Source: Amyloporia xantha (taxonomy: Eukaryota > Basidiomycota > Agaricomycetes > Polyporales > Adustoporiaceae). Taken from it: 64,000 bases of DNA. Position numbers and translations under genes: made by a program. This document shows, piece after piece, positions 25,840 to 36,799 of the stretch (within the stretch, counting starts at the first letter, position 1; each line of letters starts with the position of its first letter). Below the pieces are notes generated by a model. That model worked only from the letters and a program-made list of their open reading frames with translations, was not told where the DNA came from and did not search any database. The stretch covers positions 141,149 to 205,148 of the forward strand of contig JAYKKR010000048.1 in NCBI GenBank assembly GCA_036971615.1. Direction: 5' to 3'.

Positions 25840-26715
25840 CTAGTAGCTGGAGAGACGACGCTTCATCCTTGGTCTGAGGGCGGGGGTAGGGACAGGGCCA
25901 GGGCTAACACTTTCGACGTTGAAAGTTGTCTGGGTACTGGAAGCAGACGACGGTGGCGACAGATCCACAACCTCTGGTGCAACAGACAGCTGTTTGTTTG
26001 CGGCCGCTTGTCTCTCGCAAAGCCCACGGACAAAATCCAGAACAGCTTCTTCGTCGTACTTTTTGGAGTCCTCGTGTGAATCTGCCGCAGCATCCACCAA
26101 CGTGGTCGCAGAGGCCATCGACGAGGAACGCGAATGGTGTGGCAAGTGTCGACTCGCGACCGCGCTGTCGCCGAGCGACAGTTGCGAAGACAGGCCGTAT
26201 TCGAAAGCGGCCACGGCATCAAGTTTATCTTCAGCTGCAGACCTCCTCACAGCTGCCATACGACGCTTCTTCAAAGCCCTCATCGCTGCCTCAGTGTCCG
26301 TGCTGTCGGCCACAACACCTGAGATCTTCCTAGTTCTCAACGCCTCCGGGAGGGGCTGGAACTTCGTCTGGGACTCAGCCAGTACCCGCCCCACCATGTT
26401 CGCAAAATCTGCGAGATTGTATAGGCTGTGGAGCATGCGCGTGAATGTGAAATCTTGGTGTCCCTCTGGAGGAAACTCCGCCACAGCCTCGTCGCCATCC
26501 ATTGCGATGCTGCTCGTGTTTGATGTAGTATGAATATCTGCATCGTCGTGGACGGCATTTGACGGGGCGAGCACTTTTTCTACGCGTTTGTGCACGAGTG
26601 CCTTCAACGAGAGCGGCGACGACGCGACTTCTTTTGAAAGGGAGTGGTGGTCGCCAGAGGCCAAGCGAGAGAAGAAGTCCGAGAGCCTCGCGTACTCCGC
26701 CGCTTTGTTCGCCAT
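25840..26715 (-). CDS. Intronless hypothetical protein, about 291 aa
   Basis: Not a recognised family. It is one uninterrupted frame, unusual in this intron-rich window. I start it at MANKAAEYARLSDFF, the second of two close methionines (26724 is the other). The N-terminal 40 residues are predicted helical (LSDFFSRLASGDHHSLSKEV). A second conserved-looking block is FTFTRMLHSLYNLADFANMVGRVLAE. A basic ALKKRRMAAVRR segment could be a nuclear localisation signal. The C-terminal third is Ser/Pro-rich and disordered and ends in PRMKRRLSSY. Long overlapping antisense ORFs (up to 204 codons) are shadows caused by codon bias. It could be a nuclear regulatory protein; this is inference from composition only. 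Confidence 0.65.
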   Translation of the reverse strand: MANKAAEYARLSDFFSRLASGDHHSLSKEVASSPLSLKALVHKRVEKVLAPSNAVHDDADIHTTSNTSSIAMDGDEAVAEFPPEGHQDFTFTRMLHSLYNLADFANMVGRVLAESQTKFQPLPEALRTRKISGVVADSTDTEAAMRALKKRRMAAVRRSAAEDKLDAVAAFEYGLSSQLSLGDSAVASRHLPHHSRSSSMASATTLVDAAADSHEDSKKYDEEAVLDFVRGLCERQAAANKQLSVAPEVVDLSPPSSASSTQTTFNVESVSPGPVPTPALRPRMKRRLSSY

Positions 26716-27163
26716 TGTGCTCATCTTATAGGGGGTGGTGTGGTGGTGGAGATGAGAGGGGGAAGGAGGATTGCCGCCCTATGTGGGCCGCTCTTATACA
26801 ATGGGCTTTGAGTGTGGCTTCAGTCTCACGTGCTCGTGGATCTTGTAAACAAGCCAAGGTCAAAGCGTTGATGCCGATCACTACAGTCGCTCGTGGTCAA
26901 CCATTGTTCAAAAACTGACGCAAGAGAGGCCTATCGCTCACCTCCGGTAGACCGGAACGTCAACAGTGAGACCGGCATTGCGATACAAGCGATACAAGGC
27001 TCCGACTATCCGACTATTTTATGAATGCCTGTTAGCGAAATCCATAGAATATACTGAGATTCTCAATTCTCAAGCCAAGGTTGCACGCAATATGTGGTCA
27101 AATAAATCACATCCCATACTTTGTAAATAGCCTTCGGTGAGCAACACCCATTTTACTTTACAA
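26716..27163. other. Intergenic, upstream of the intronless gene and downstream of the GNAT gene
   Basis: About 450 bp with no recognisable coding potential or repeats. Confidence 0.4.
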
Positions 27164-28141
27164 TCAAGGATTCTTGACCAGCACATTGGACGTGAATGTC
27201 CCTGCCTTACCGCAGATTTCTTTAGACCCCTTCAATATGCAACCCCAGCTCTGGTACAGCGCAACCTAGATAAAAGTTAAGCCTGCTGGTCGATGCAAAC
27301 TGAGAGGGCCACCGACATTTTCATCCTTTGTTGCTCCCAACGTTACGAGCTTGTCTTCGGCAGTGGCCTAGTCGCGTCGCACATCAGGCGCAGAATAATA
27401 AGAAAGACTCGGGAAGACCAGATACCTTGACTGCCACTGTCTCGAACAAGGTTCTTCCAATGCCCAACTTTTGGTGATCCGGATGTACAGCCAGCAAGCC
27501 CAGGTACCAAGACGCCGTTGTAGTGCCCTCACCGAGTGCGTTGTTACATAACTCCACCCACTTCGGAACAAACTACGGATGTTTGGATCAGACAGGACTG
27601 GTCATGATACCATATGAAACGTACGTCGTCGTTCCACCATGCCCTGTGTTCTGGAGACAACGAGGCCATGAACGCACCACGTCCTGCCTCGACTTGCTCC
27701 TTCCTAAAGAGCACAAGCGTAATCAGCAAAAATTTTGTCAATGGCAAGGATTACCACAGACGTGTCCCCGAGGTAGCGGCCTGGAGGGAACCACGCAGCG
27801 ACGCCTGCGATGTCCATTCCGTCATGGCTGGCTATCCACACTTCCCCTCCGATAGCAGCAGCGGCAACCTCGGAGCGCATATACGGAGAGGCGTAAGCCC
27901 AATTCCCTTCAAATAGAACCTTTGATGACTGATCTGTCGTCGCAGATATCAATGCATACGCACGCATGCTATGAGCCAAGAACAACCTACCTCCTTGAAA
28001 CGCAGCGACGGCGGTTGCTGCTGCACGATCCAACTCTTCCGCTAAGCCACGCATCGTCAAACAGAGGTAGCATCGAAGCAAGACGTGCCAACTAAACTCA
28101 CGCGTGGGGTCGACGAGTCGACGCACTTGAATTGTGGCCAT
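27164..28141 (-). CDS. GNAT family N-acetyltransferase
   Basis: Transfers acetyl from acetyl-CoA to an unknown amine. Seven short exons: 28141-28102, 28041-27991, 27933-27755, 27699-27625, 27572-27426, 27367-27317, 27265-27164; 214 aa. The acetyl-CoA-binding motif A reads LGLLAVHPDHQKLGIGRTLF, with the Q-x-x-G-x-G pyrophosphate loop intact. The C-terminal strand motif formed across the last junction is ENVALYQSWGC, the usual N-V-x-x-Y-x-x-x-G-F region with Cys replacing Phe. The last intron uses a GTCGGT donor; the alternative GTGGCC four bases on breaks this motif. No targeting signal is visible. The substrate cannot be inferred. Confidence 0.85.
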
Positions 28142-28552
28142 CGTTTTTTTCGCTGACCTGGGACTTACTGTTTGATAGTATCACCCACGACGGATGTCAT
28201 ACTTATAAGTCTCAACGAGATCTCAAGCGCCTTCCGATCACGATAATCACAATGCTGAAACGAACGCAGGCGCCTATTATGCGAATCATGGCATGTTCAG
28301 TGGAAGCAACACCAGCAGAGAAGCCATACGGGCTCACCGGGATATAGTTTTTGCTGCGGAGGGCTGTGCTGGTAAGTGTCATTATGTTCGTCTGCTGCTC
28401 AGTGATCCATGTGATGTTCTGACAGATCTGCATCCCATTGTCGAAGCAACAATCACAAGAAACAACTAGCTGACATGAAAGACGAGGGGCAAGGAAAGAA
28501 TTTCAGAACCCTCTATCCACGAGGCCTCGCTTCCGACCGTGTCGATCACCAT
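28142..28552. other. Intergenic region, GNAT promoter side
   Basis: About 410 bp. A 73-codon minus-strand ORF (28212-28433) contains a possible GTGAGC...ATAG intron but yields no recognisable protein. Confidence 0.4.
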
Positions 28553-29712
28553 CTACCACGGCGCCCTCCTGACCTGAATATTCCCTTCGGATCTGCGTAT
28601 CCATGCCGTGGTTAATCTGGCCTGTGGCGAGTCTCCAGGATGGTCTTGAGCAAAGAAGGTGCTCCAAGTAATCGTCTTAAGCGACGTCAGGATCCTTCCC
28701 ACTAAAGCACTCGCGACTAATTCTCTCTTCCTGACCGAGATGGTGTGTTGAGACAAGCATAAAGTGCAATCTTCAGGTCCGTACGTGCCCACAGGGTCAT
28801 CCGGGTTGACATGCAGTAAATGATTGTGAAGGGTGTCTAGGTCCGACAGGAATATGCCAATGAAAAGGTGTTCCAGTCTTCCAAGGGGTCGCAAAGCACT
28901 TGCAAAGGCCACCTATTTCGGAGTATGTCAGAGCGTTCCGGTTGTGGATCTCCAAGCGCATCAAATAAATTGCGAAGAGTACCGATAGGTCCTGCACGGT
29001 AGAATATACATCCGGAACAGGCGAATGGATAGTGCGACTGGAAGATTCTTCGTAGCAGAGCCAGCAACACTCTTCGTCCAGGCGGTCAGCGCAAGTCAGG
29101 TCAAGCATTTCAAGGACAGAGAATCGCGAAGCAATCAGAGCAAGTAGGTGAACATCGATACGCGGCAAAGAGGTCAGTCTCAATTCAGTAAGAGTGGTCG
29201 GCAGGTGGATGAAGATACGTTTGACGCGAGTGGATTGTGTAGAGAGCCCATCAGGAGAGAAGTCGATCTCGACAACTTGCAAGCGGTCGAAGTGACAAAG
29301 TAAATCAGGTTGCACAGAGAGTGTCTTTGAAGAACATTCCAGGGTGCTGTGTATATGCGCATATATGCGTCAAAACTCGCGTACTATCCTGGGGATGGCT
29401 GTTGAGGACGATGGGACTGACCGGACCCAAGTAAACATGCCGGGTATCTGGCAACAATGCTCAAAATTTGCGCTAGAGCGCGCATATAGTCGGACAAAAA
29501 AGCGTCTGAAAGCGATTTGGCGGAACTGATACGAGGTGAGTGAGAACTCTGCAATTGATGAGAAAGCGTTTTTGTCTGCGAGAATGATAGCAACAATTTC
29601 GTCGAGCACTTCAGCGGGAATAGCAGACTTCCGGTACGCAGTAATAAGTCATCTTTCTTTTTAAGATTCCATGTCGACATACCCGAGCACTGGTATGATC
29701 TGACCGTGTCAT
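28553..29712 (-). CDS. F-box/LRR-like protein
   Basis: A probable SCF ubiquitin ligase substrate adaptor of the large basidiomycete F-box family. Exons: 29712-29683, 29627-29422, 29346-28983, 28912-28553; 319 aa. The F-box is at the N terminus: AIPAEVLDEIVAIILADKN followed by LTSYQFRQIAFRRFF. Then come leucine-rich segments such as LQVVEIDFSP, LTELRLTSLPRIDV and FSVLEMLDLTC. The ten-codon first exon ends before a GTATGT donor, and the frame of exon 2 has no internal ATG upstream of the F-box, which supports the small exon. The second intron uses a GTCAGT donor (29421) and is about 74 bp. It is divergent from the DUF2015 gene, 340 bp between starts. Target unknown. Confidence 0.75.
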
Positions 29713-30052
29713 AACAGTTCGACGAGGAGACAAATAGGCATTGACGAAAGGCATTGCAGTAGCTTCGCTGAATTAAATTTAAATTATCTGGTGGTCGTGC
29801 TAGACGATGTGAGGTCGTGATTGTAGTCTCTAGAACGACAGCCTGGCAGGACAGAAAAGCAAAGGGGAATTACAGCGCGGTAACACCTGTCCGAGTCGGC
29901 CTCCGCTGTCTGTACAATTGAGCACGTGCAACACTTCTAAAAGGAAACCGATGGGCGCTGATGGGCGTCTATGAGACAAGGGGGACCAATGGCAGCGCTT
30001 CTGTCGGCAGCTCAACTCAGCAACCCACGCCAATACATAAAGTCGACCCAAG
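29713..30052. other. Divergent intergenic region, F-box gene / DUF2015 gene
   Basis: 340 bp separating two divergent starts. It probably serves both genes. It includes an AT-rich AATTAAATTTAAATTAT block at about 29772-29788. Confidence 0.45.
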
Positions 30053-30630
30053 ATGTTGTTCTGGTTGTCCGTCCTTGCCCTGTCGACATTACTGGTAATG
30101 TGTATGTCCCTCCTCTGCTCTCGATAAATATTCAGTAATTGACATGATTGTGTTCCCGCAGTGACATTTCGGTACCGCGCCACCCTCATCCCCTATGTTC
30201 CCAACCCGGTTAAGTCTCTGTTCCCGAGACTTGGCCATTACGCTCCTCTATCCACCTTTGCCGAACAAGCTGACGCGGGATTAACTTCCACGACGTTTGA
30301 CATCGAGGCGAACATCCGGGATGGTGACTCTAGGGCTGGTCTAGATGAGCGTGGCACTCAGGAGGTGTTGGAGATCATGCGTCGGGAACGGGTCAAGTGA
30401 GTACAATGCCGACGGACATTGTGACTTATTAAATGTCATTTTTGCCTTTTGATCCAGTTTCGATCAGGCGAGGTTGATTCGCCAGAATCAGATTCTCGCT
30501 GCGAACGGTATCGATCCTTCTGGTATGTAACTGATCTACCTTGACCCTTGACCTTGTAGACGGTCATGCTGAATGCCAAATGTGATCATTAGGAATGCCA
30601 CTCGATGCGAAGGCTGTCACCAGGCTATGA
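30053..30630 (+). CDS. DUF2015 (UPF0357, YCL012C-like) small protein
   Basis: Exons: 30053-30101, 30162-30396, 30458-30522, 30593-30630; 128 aa. A single N-terminal hydrophobic segment (MLFWLSVLALSTLLVM) is followed by the family core TFRYRATLIPYVPNPVKSLF, then FDIEANIRDGD, LDERGTQEVLEIMRRERVNF and the C-terminal MPLDAKAVTRL. Three introns interrupt the frame and all junctions fall inside conserved motifs, which confirms the splicing. The protein is widespread in fungi and probably associated with an internal membrane through the N-terminal helix; the molecular function is not established. Confidence 0.88.
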
Positions 30631-32025
30631 TCTTCGACGCCTCCTTTCTTCCAATGCTGTGTGTACGACTTGTTTGTAATTCTCGACAGACGACTTCACT
30701 CTCTTTCTCCTTCTCTTCATCTACTTCTCATCTGTATGTGCTCCAGAATATCGCTGGCTAATATAGTTGCAGCAATCCTTGTCATTGTGCACATTTTGGG
30801 GCTCTTTGTAATGTGTGTGTACTCTATTCATCATGACATCCCTGTCCAGATTGCTGTTGTCCTCGACCGCTGTGGTCCGTGTGGGTGATGTCTCGCTTGC
30901 TGCTCTCCGTACTGGCATGCAATGGACATGCGTCTGCAGCGTCGCACTGGCATGCCGTGGTAGCTGTGCTTTTCGGCCTCCGCATGTCACGTGCTCCTAC
31001 CGACTGTAGTGCTCGGGCAATGAGAGGTACCGCTCGCTCAAGATGGTTCGATGTATCTTGTACGTGAACCAGAAGCCACTTGTGGAGCATAGGTTGTGTC
31101 TCCGGAGAACAGAATTGATAGCTGTCGTTACACTGTTTAGATCGATTTCGGTAAGGTCACTCCGATCTGTGAAATGTCTTCATAGTGTCAGCTTATGCGA
31201 TTCGGGTGCGGTCCTTCTACAGCTACAATGTTATTACATTTCTTGTTTAACCGTCCAACGAGCTTACTTGCTCTACATTAGATCGCCTAAAAGACGCCGC
31301 TTCTGCTAGATCTCTCAGCAGGGGCTCCTTATATCCTCCGCGGTCCTTATCCTCCATGGGCATAGCAGGCCTCGCATAATGTCCCGCCCTCAAGGAGTAT
31401 TCCGTCTTCTAAGTACGCACGAAAGTGTAACGTGCTCCTATAGTATACCTTGAATTATCTGAGAGCATGCGCTTCGATACGATCATGCATACAAAGAAAT
31501 GTCCCTGACTTTATGTTGCATTCTCATTAATTCTCTGACTGTCACTCATGTATTTTTGGCAAATCCTACAGACTTGTATCCTGATTTCTTCGCGCCCGAA
31601 TCGCCAGCGCCAGGAATGTGGAGAACTCCGCGTAGTCATTTGCTAGTATGTCGCATGTGATCATGCAAATCGCCTCCATCGTTTGCTGAGTTGTTTTGAA
31701 TTCCCTGCGGTGCACACTGCTTGCGGATAATTCGTCTCAATGATGGATTGGCCCATGGTGACGGATTTCATAACGTTTGCGGTAGGACCGACACTCTTAA
31801 AATATCTTGACAAATGGTGAGTGCACCTTTATATTCTACTCGACTACAGAAGACAAATGTGCAAGCGATGCTCCCGAAAGCTCTCTATTTGATAGATGAT
31901 ATCTTGCGCTTTCGATCACGTAAATTTCTCCTTTGCAATATGCGTACATGCTTATGCCCCCATTATAGCTATTCAAATGACACCTCGAGAAGGTACGATC
32001 ACCGCTGTTACAACCAGAGACATCT
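30631..32025. other. Gene-less stretch, about 1.4 kb
   Basis: Sits between the DUF2015 gene and the 3' end of the old yellow enzyme gene. ORFs up to 88 codons occur on both strands without family features. No repeat or RNA gene recognised. Confidence 0.4.
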
Positions 32026-33419
32026 CTACTTGCGCTTGGCACTGCCACGGCCCTTAAAGACCCAGTCGACCTGGTTGGGAAGATGTATATCCACTCCCAA
32101 CTGCTCGGCGAAGGTCCAGACGCTCTGGTGGTCCCTTAGGAGCTGTCTTCCCAACAGCACCATATCGATTCCCTGGTTCACTAAGACGTGCTGTGCAATG
32201 TGGGCATCCGTGATGCCGCCGACCGATGCGACTAGCATCCTGTCGCCGACCCTCTTCTTCACGGCCTCGGCGAAGTGCGCCTGGTATGCGGGTGCGACAA
32301 ACTTGATCTTCTGCCTGGGGTCAAGCCCAGCGGAGGAGACATCGATTAGGTCGACACCGTGGCCGATCAGGATCTCGGACAAATTTACGGTATCCTCGAG
32401 GCGCCAGGAGGGCTCGTCGAGGTCCTCAAGCCAGTCAGTAGCAGAGGGGCTGTAGATCGCCATCAATTACTCGCTTCTCTGCGATGTAGATATTCTCCTA
32501 CTCACCGGAACATGAGCGGCATGTCCGCGGGTATGACTGCGCGTACTGCATCCACGACTTCCAGGGCCAGACGAATACGATTCTCGAAGCTCCCGCCATA
32601 TTTGTCCGTGCGCTTGTTGGACACCGGGCTCATGAAGTTGTGCAGCAAGTACCCATGACCAGCGTGGATATCGATCACGTCTATACCCGCCTTGACCGCG
32701 CGCACGGCGGCGGCGGCAAAACCTCTGACTATCCGCTGAATGCCCGCCTCATCGAGCGCCTTGGGCTTCGGATAGTACTCGGCGTCGCTGTACGGGACCT
32801 CTGACGCAGACACGACGTCGTCCGGCCAGCCTCCGACCGCCTCGCTTGCACCGTTCTCCGGTGCGAGCCACTTAGCAACGGTAGAGGACTTGCGCCCACC
32901 GTGGCCCAGCTGGATTCCAAGCTTCTGGCCCTGAGAATGCGCGAACTCTGCGAGCTTGCGCAGGGGATCGATCTGCGAGTCGTCCCAAAGGCCGCTGTCC
33001 TCAGGAGAGGTGCGACCTTCGGGAAGCACCGCGGTCGCCTCGATGAAGCTTAGGGCGGGACCGTAGATCATGATGCCACCGACTGTACATCCGGTTTTCA
33101 GCACCGCGTTGCTCTATATATTGTACACATACTTACTGTGCGCACTGTGCCACGGAGTAATCTGACCATGATGAGCCGATGACTGCCCCAACGGAGATAG
33201 CTGCGGGCATCGTGGTTAGAGCCCTCGTAAAATACGAACGGTCCTGGAGCCTACCATGATGCGATTCTGGAACAGCATACCCCGGATCTGGATAGGCTGG
33301 AAGAGCTTAGGGATGGGTTTCCCGCTAGACTGTGGGATGACCGCCGTCCCCGCAGGAGGAACCTGGGCTGGGGTGAAGTACGGGGTGTTAGGCGCGGCAG
33401 GCGATATGATGCTTTCCAT
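32026..33419 (-). CDS. NADH:flavin oxidoreductase, YqjM/NamA-like old yellow enzyme
   Basis: An FMN-dependent TIM-barrel ene-reductase of the YqjM-like (class III) group. Exons: 33419-33255, 33200-33137, 33082-32506, 32449-32026; 409 aa. Seen in order: the N-terminal IRGMLFQNRIMLSPLGQ region, the catalytic-loop counterpart ALSFIEATAVLPEGR, the HG-rich LGIQLGHGGRKS, the substrate-binding His pair in VIDIHAGHGYLLHNF, SNKRTDKYGGSFENR, LMVASVGGIT-like strand (LVASVGGITD) and VLLGRQLLRD at the phosphate-binding end. The position that is Cys26 in YqjM is Gly (LSPLGQSS) and the Tyr28 position is Ser. An N-terminal extension of about 35 residues precedes the barrel. Likely cytosolic; substrate unknown. 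Confidence 0.9.
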
Positions 33420-34676
33420 TGTGCTGTGAGTAGGGATGGGTTGATTATTGGTCGCAGCCTCAGCGAGTCTTATATCCTTAATGCGATTGCTGGTGGGACT
33501 GGCTATTTTCTTCAAGCAGAAGCAATTATTCCAGGTCTCAGCTGATTTCTAGACGACGAATTTTACAAAGCGGCCGCCTCAGAAGCTGGAAATTTTACAA
33601 AGCCGGCTAGCCACCGTTGCATGAACTGTAGACCCAGACCATATCGTTCGGGTTCTTCTATGAACAGTTCATCAGCACCTTGACGCAGCAATGCTCAGTT
33701 GACTTGACTTGACGCGGCGACGCTTACAATGTATGATGGAGTGCCGACTTTTGCTGAGTAAATATAACACTTTCTGGTAGGGCGCTCGTATAGATGCGGG
33801 ATCCTTTTCAGCATTTGCGGTCTCCAACTGCAGGCATGTGTCAGATATGAGCGGCTAGAACCTGTTGGCTGACTCAAACGGAGGAATTTTGCATCAATCG
33901 AGACTATGCAATTGATGTGGAAAACAAGGTGGTTGACGTTTGTTCATTGGTACTACGGCATAGAACCTCGTTTCTAGCAGCCGGAAATTCTGGAAGATGT
34001 CATGTGGTGACAAAAATACCTCAGCTGGGTCATATTATCGGTAGAGATTGAAATGTGTTGCCTGCCTAAAATCGTTGCTATGAAGAGCCTCCATATCCTA
34101 TCTCTGGATAAATTTCTTGGACCACTTGGTGTGTACTTTTGTCGTTAATGATTATCCTGCTTACCGGGATGGACCTACAACCAGACCGCCATCACGGGTA
34201 ATAGCATGCGAGTTCGGCGGCCGGAGCAGGTTATCTTCCGTCACGTTACCAAGAGCTCTGGAAAGACAAACTGGAAGCCCTAGACTGACATATCCAATGA
34301 TATTGTATGGATTCGGGAAGTCTGCACTTACCGCGGTGGCTGCTCAGTCCCTTCTGGATTTCGCCAGGGTCAAGATCGATGAGAGCTTCATTACATCAAC
34401 ATCAACGGAAGCTTCCACCCCATGTATAGAGCGTACCTCTTCTCGCATACTTTCGTGAGAGGAATTGGAGTGAAAAGGTTTCATTGCGTTCTTAGGACCG
34501 CAGTGAAAGCGCACATTGAACAATCTGCTAGGCGAATTAGGCAACTGAAGTTGCCATTTTCGGCTGCGCTCAGTAAGCCCATGATGCACGTGACAGTCGC
34601 GTGTTGGCATCCCTGATGTGCAACATTATGTGTTTGCATGAGTTGTCTCCGCCTGCAAAGCCGAGTGTTGTAGGTC
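33420..34676. other. Gene-less stretch, about 1.25 kb
   Basis: Upstream of both the old yellow enzyme (-) and RED (+) starts. Short duplicated AAATTTTACAAAG-like strings occur near 33585-33602. ORFs at 34117-34458 and 34344-34610 show no known features. Confidence 0.4.
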
Positions 34677-36288
34677 ATGGACCAAGTACGCCATCTTGGG
34701 TTCTTGCAGACATATGCGCTCACAAATAATACAGGAATCGTTCAGAAAGCTCTTACAGACCCCTAAACCGGGCTCATCTACCATATCTACCTCGCGAGGG
34801 TCTCTTCTTGCAACTGCAACCTCTAAATCAAAGCAGTAGGTTTGTGCAGCTTGTAACATTGATTTTTGGCCTCACATGTAATGCATTTCGTGCTAGGAAG
34901 ACGGTTGATGCGTCCAAACCCGCATTCAAGCCTCGCACTGTGAAGAAGAAGTCACAAGCAACCGACAGTTACCGCGATCGTGCTACAGAACGTAGACTTG
35001 GGCTCGACAGCGACTATGCACAGGTGAGGATGCCTGAGACACTGTGTCTATTTCTGGGCTGAGCACTTGAATTGCAGGTGGAGGCACTTGCTGAAGATTT
35101 TGAGCGCAAAACCGCCGATGAAATCGACCGCAAAGCAGTACGCACTCTTGCAAATTCCCTCTGTCGTTCATTGTACCATCCTTTTGCAGGTAGAAGAGCA
35201 GAGACGTTACCTTGGTGGAGATAGCACACATTCTGTGCTCGTCAAGGGCCTCGACTATGCGCTCTTTGAACAGAACCGCGCCCGGGTAGCAGCGTCTGCT
35301 GCCGCTGAGGACGACGCCACGCTCGAACAAGCATTCCTGGAAGTGTCGTCGAGTGTACCGAAAAAGCGCACGCGCGAGGAGATTGTCCAAGAACTTAAGG
35401 CCAAGCGCGAGAAGAGTGAGGAGTCGGCGGAGAAGATAATTAATGCTGCTGATGCACCCCTTGACGAGGCGAAGAAGGCGGGGAAGTTCAGGCCGATTGG
35501 GTTCAAGCCCATAGGTGGAGATGCGGGCGCGAAGACGAAGAAGAAGGTGAAGCAAAAGGCAGAGGGTGAGCGGAAGAAGAAACGTAAGGTGGAGGCGTCA
35601 GTTGCGGATTCACCATCTATCGCTGCATCTCTGCCTGCTCCAGCGGAAGCAGGGCCTTCCAAGCCCAGCCCTCCGCCACCTCGGCAACCTGAGCCAGAAC
35701 CGGAACCGGAGCCAATTGACGCGGATTTCGACATCTTCGCGGATGCCGGAGAATACACTGGCGTGGATTTGGGCGATGACGAAGAAAGCGAGGGCGAGAT
35801 AGAAGATGACCACGCACCTGGCGAAGGTACCAGCAACGTGCCGCCTAAGACAGGCCGATGGTTCGAGACGGAGGAACAAGAACGGAATACCTCGCCCAAG
35901 CCTGAGCCCGCCGAAGTGAGTCCTCCGCCTGGCACGGGCCTGCCACCGCCCGACATCCCGTCAGACAAGGAAGAGGGCGAGGAAGAGGAGGAGCGTCCGA
36001 TGCGGCTACAGCCCCTGGCATCTTCAGCATTGCCTTCTATCCGCGAGCTGCTAGAGCTCGACTCAGCCGTGGACAAGAATAACAAGCGGCGTGCACGAAA
36101 GGAGAAGAAAAAGGATAAGCGTGAGGCCGGCGATGTGACGGTAGACAAAAATAAGATTGATAGAGACTACAAGCGGTAAGGGGGGCTATTCTTCTGTGTC
36201 GGTCCTGGCTAATTCTAAATCTGGTGATAGGTTGAAGGCATATACGGACAAGAAGGCCGCTGCAAGTGGAGGAGGATCGAAGTCATGA
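34677..36288 (+). CDS. RED/IK-family spliceosomal protein
   Basis: RED (IK) works with Smu1 in spliceosome activation at the B complex. Exons: 34677-34685 (9 nt), 34735-34835, 34897-35023, 35078-35137, 35190-36175, 36231-36288; 446 aa. The microexon encodes only MDQ and continues ESFRKLLQTPK, the conserved RED start. The RED N-terminal domain follows: SYRDRATERRLGLDSDYAQ, VEALAEDFERKTADEIDRKA, VEEQRRYLGGDSTHSVLVKG and LDYALFEQNRAR. The central region is Lys/Arg-rich (KKKVKQKAEGERKKKRKV, a probable nuclear signal) and then Pro/Glu-rich and disordered. The C-terminal KIDRDYKRLKAYTDKK is typical of the family. Apart from the small first exon, no irregularity. Confidence 0.88.
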
Positions 36289-36799
36289 GTCAATTTTACT
36301 TACGGCTGCGTCAATTGTACAACTTTGGAAGATCGCCATTCCGTGATCATCGTAATGCCATGTATATGAAGACATTCCGTCTGCTGAGCCACTCTAAAAC
36401 CTTTGCATTCTGGTTTCGAGGTGGTGGCATCTTGAGATACTTTTGTCTCCACAATGTGCGCTAACAGTGACCTTCCTGTCTATATATACGTTTGGAAATT
36501 GGTAGAATACAGTGTCAATCTCCAGTGAAGAACATCCGCAACTTATTATTATAACAAGTGAGTACACTATAGAGGACAAGAATAGTACCATACAGTAGCT
36601 GCAACGCGAGAATATCATAAACTCCACCCGTGTACCAGTAGGATAAGAATATGGGTATCCCCATAAATTGAGTAAGTCGTGAGGTTGTTCGTAGCGATTC
36701 GTTCAATGAGATTTCCGTGCATATTATCTATATCAGCGGGTAGAATTAAAGCGTGACAATGTCTTCACCGTCTCTGCAATGGCCCAGGTGATGGCGGGC
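36289..36799. other. Convergent intergenic region, RED / sterol O-acyltransferase
   Basis: About 510 bp, AT-rich, between convergent 3' ends. No gene recognised. Confidence 0.45.
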
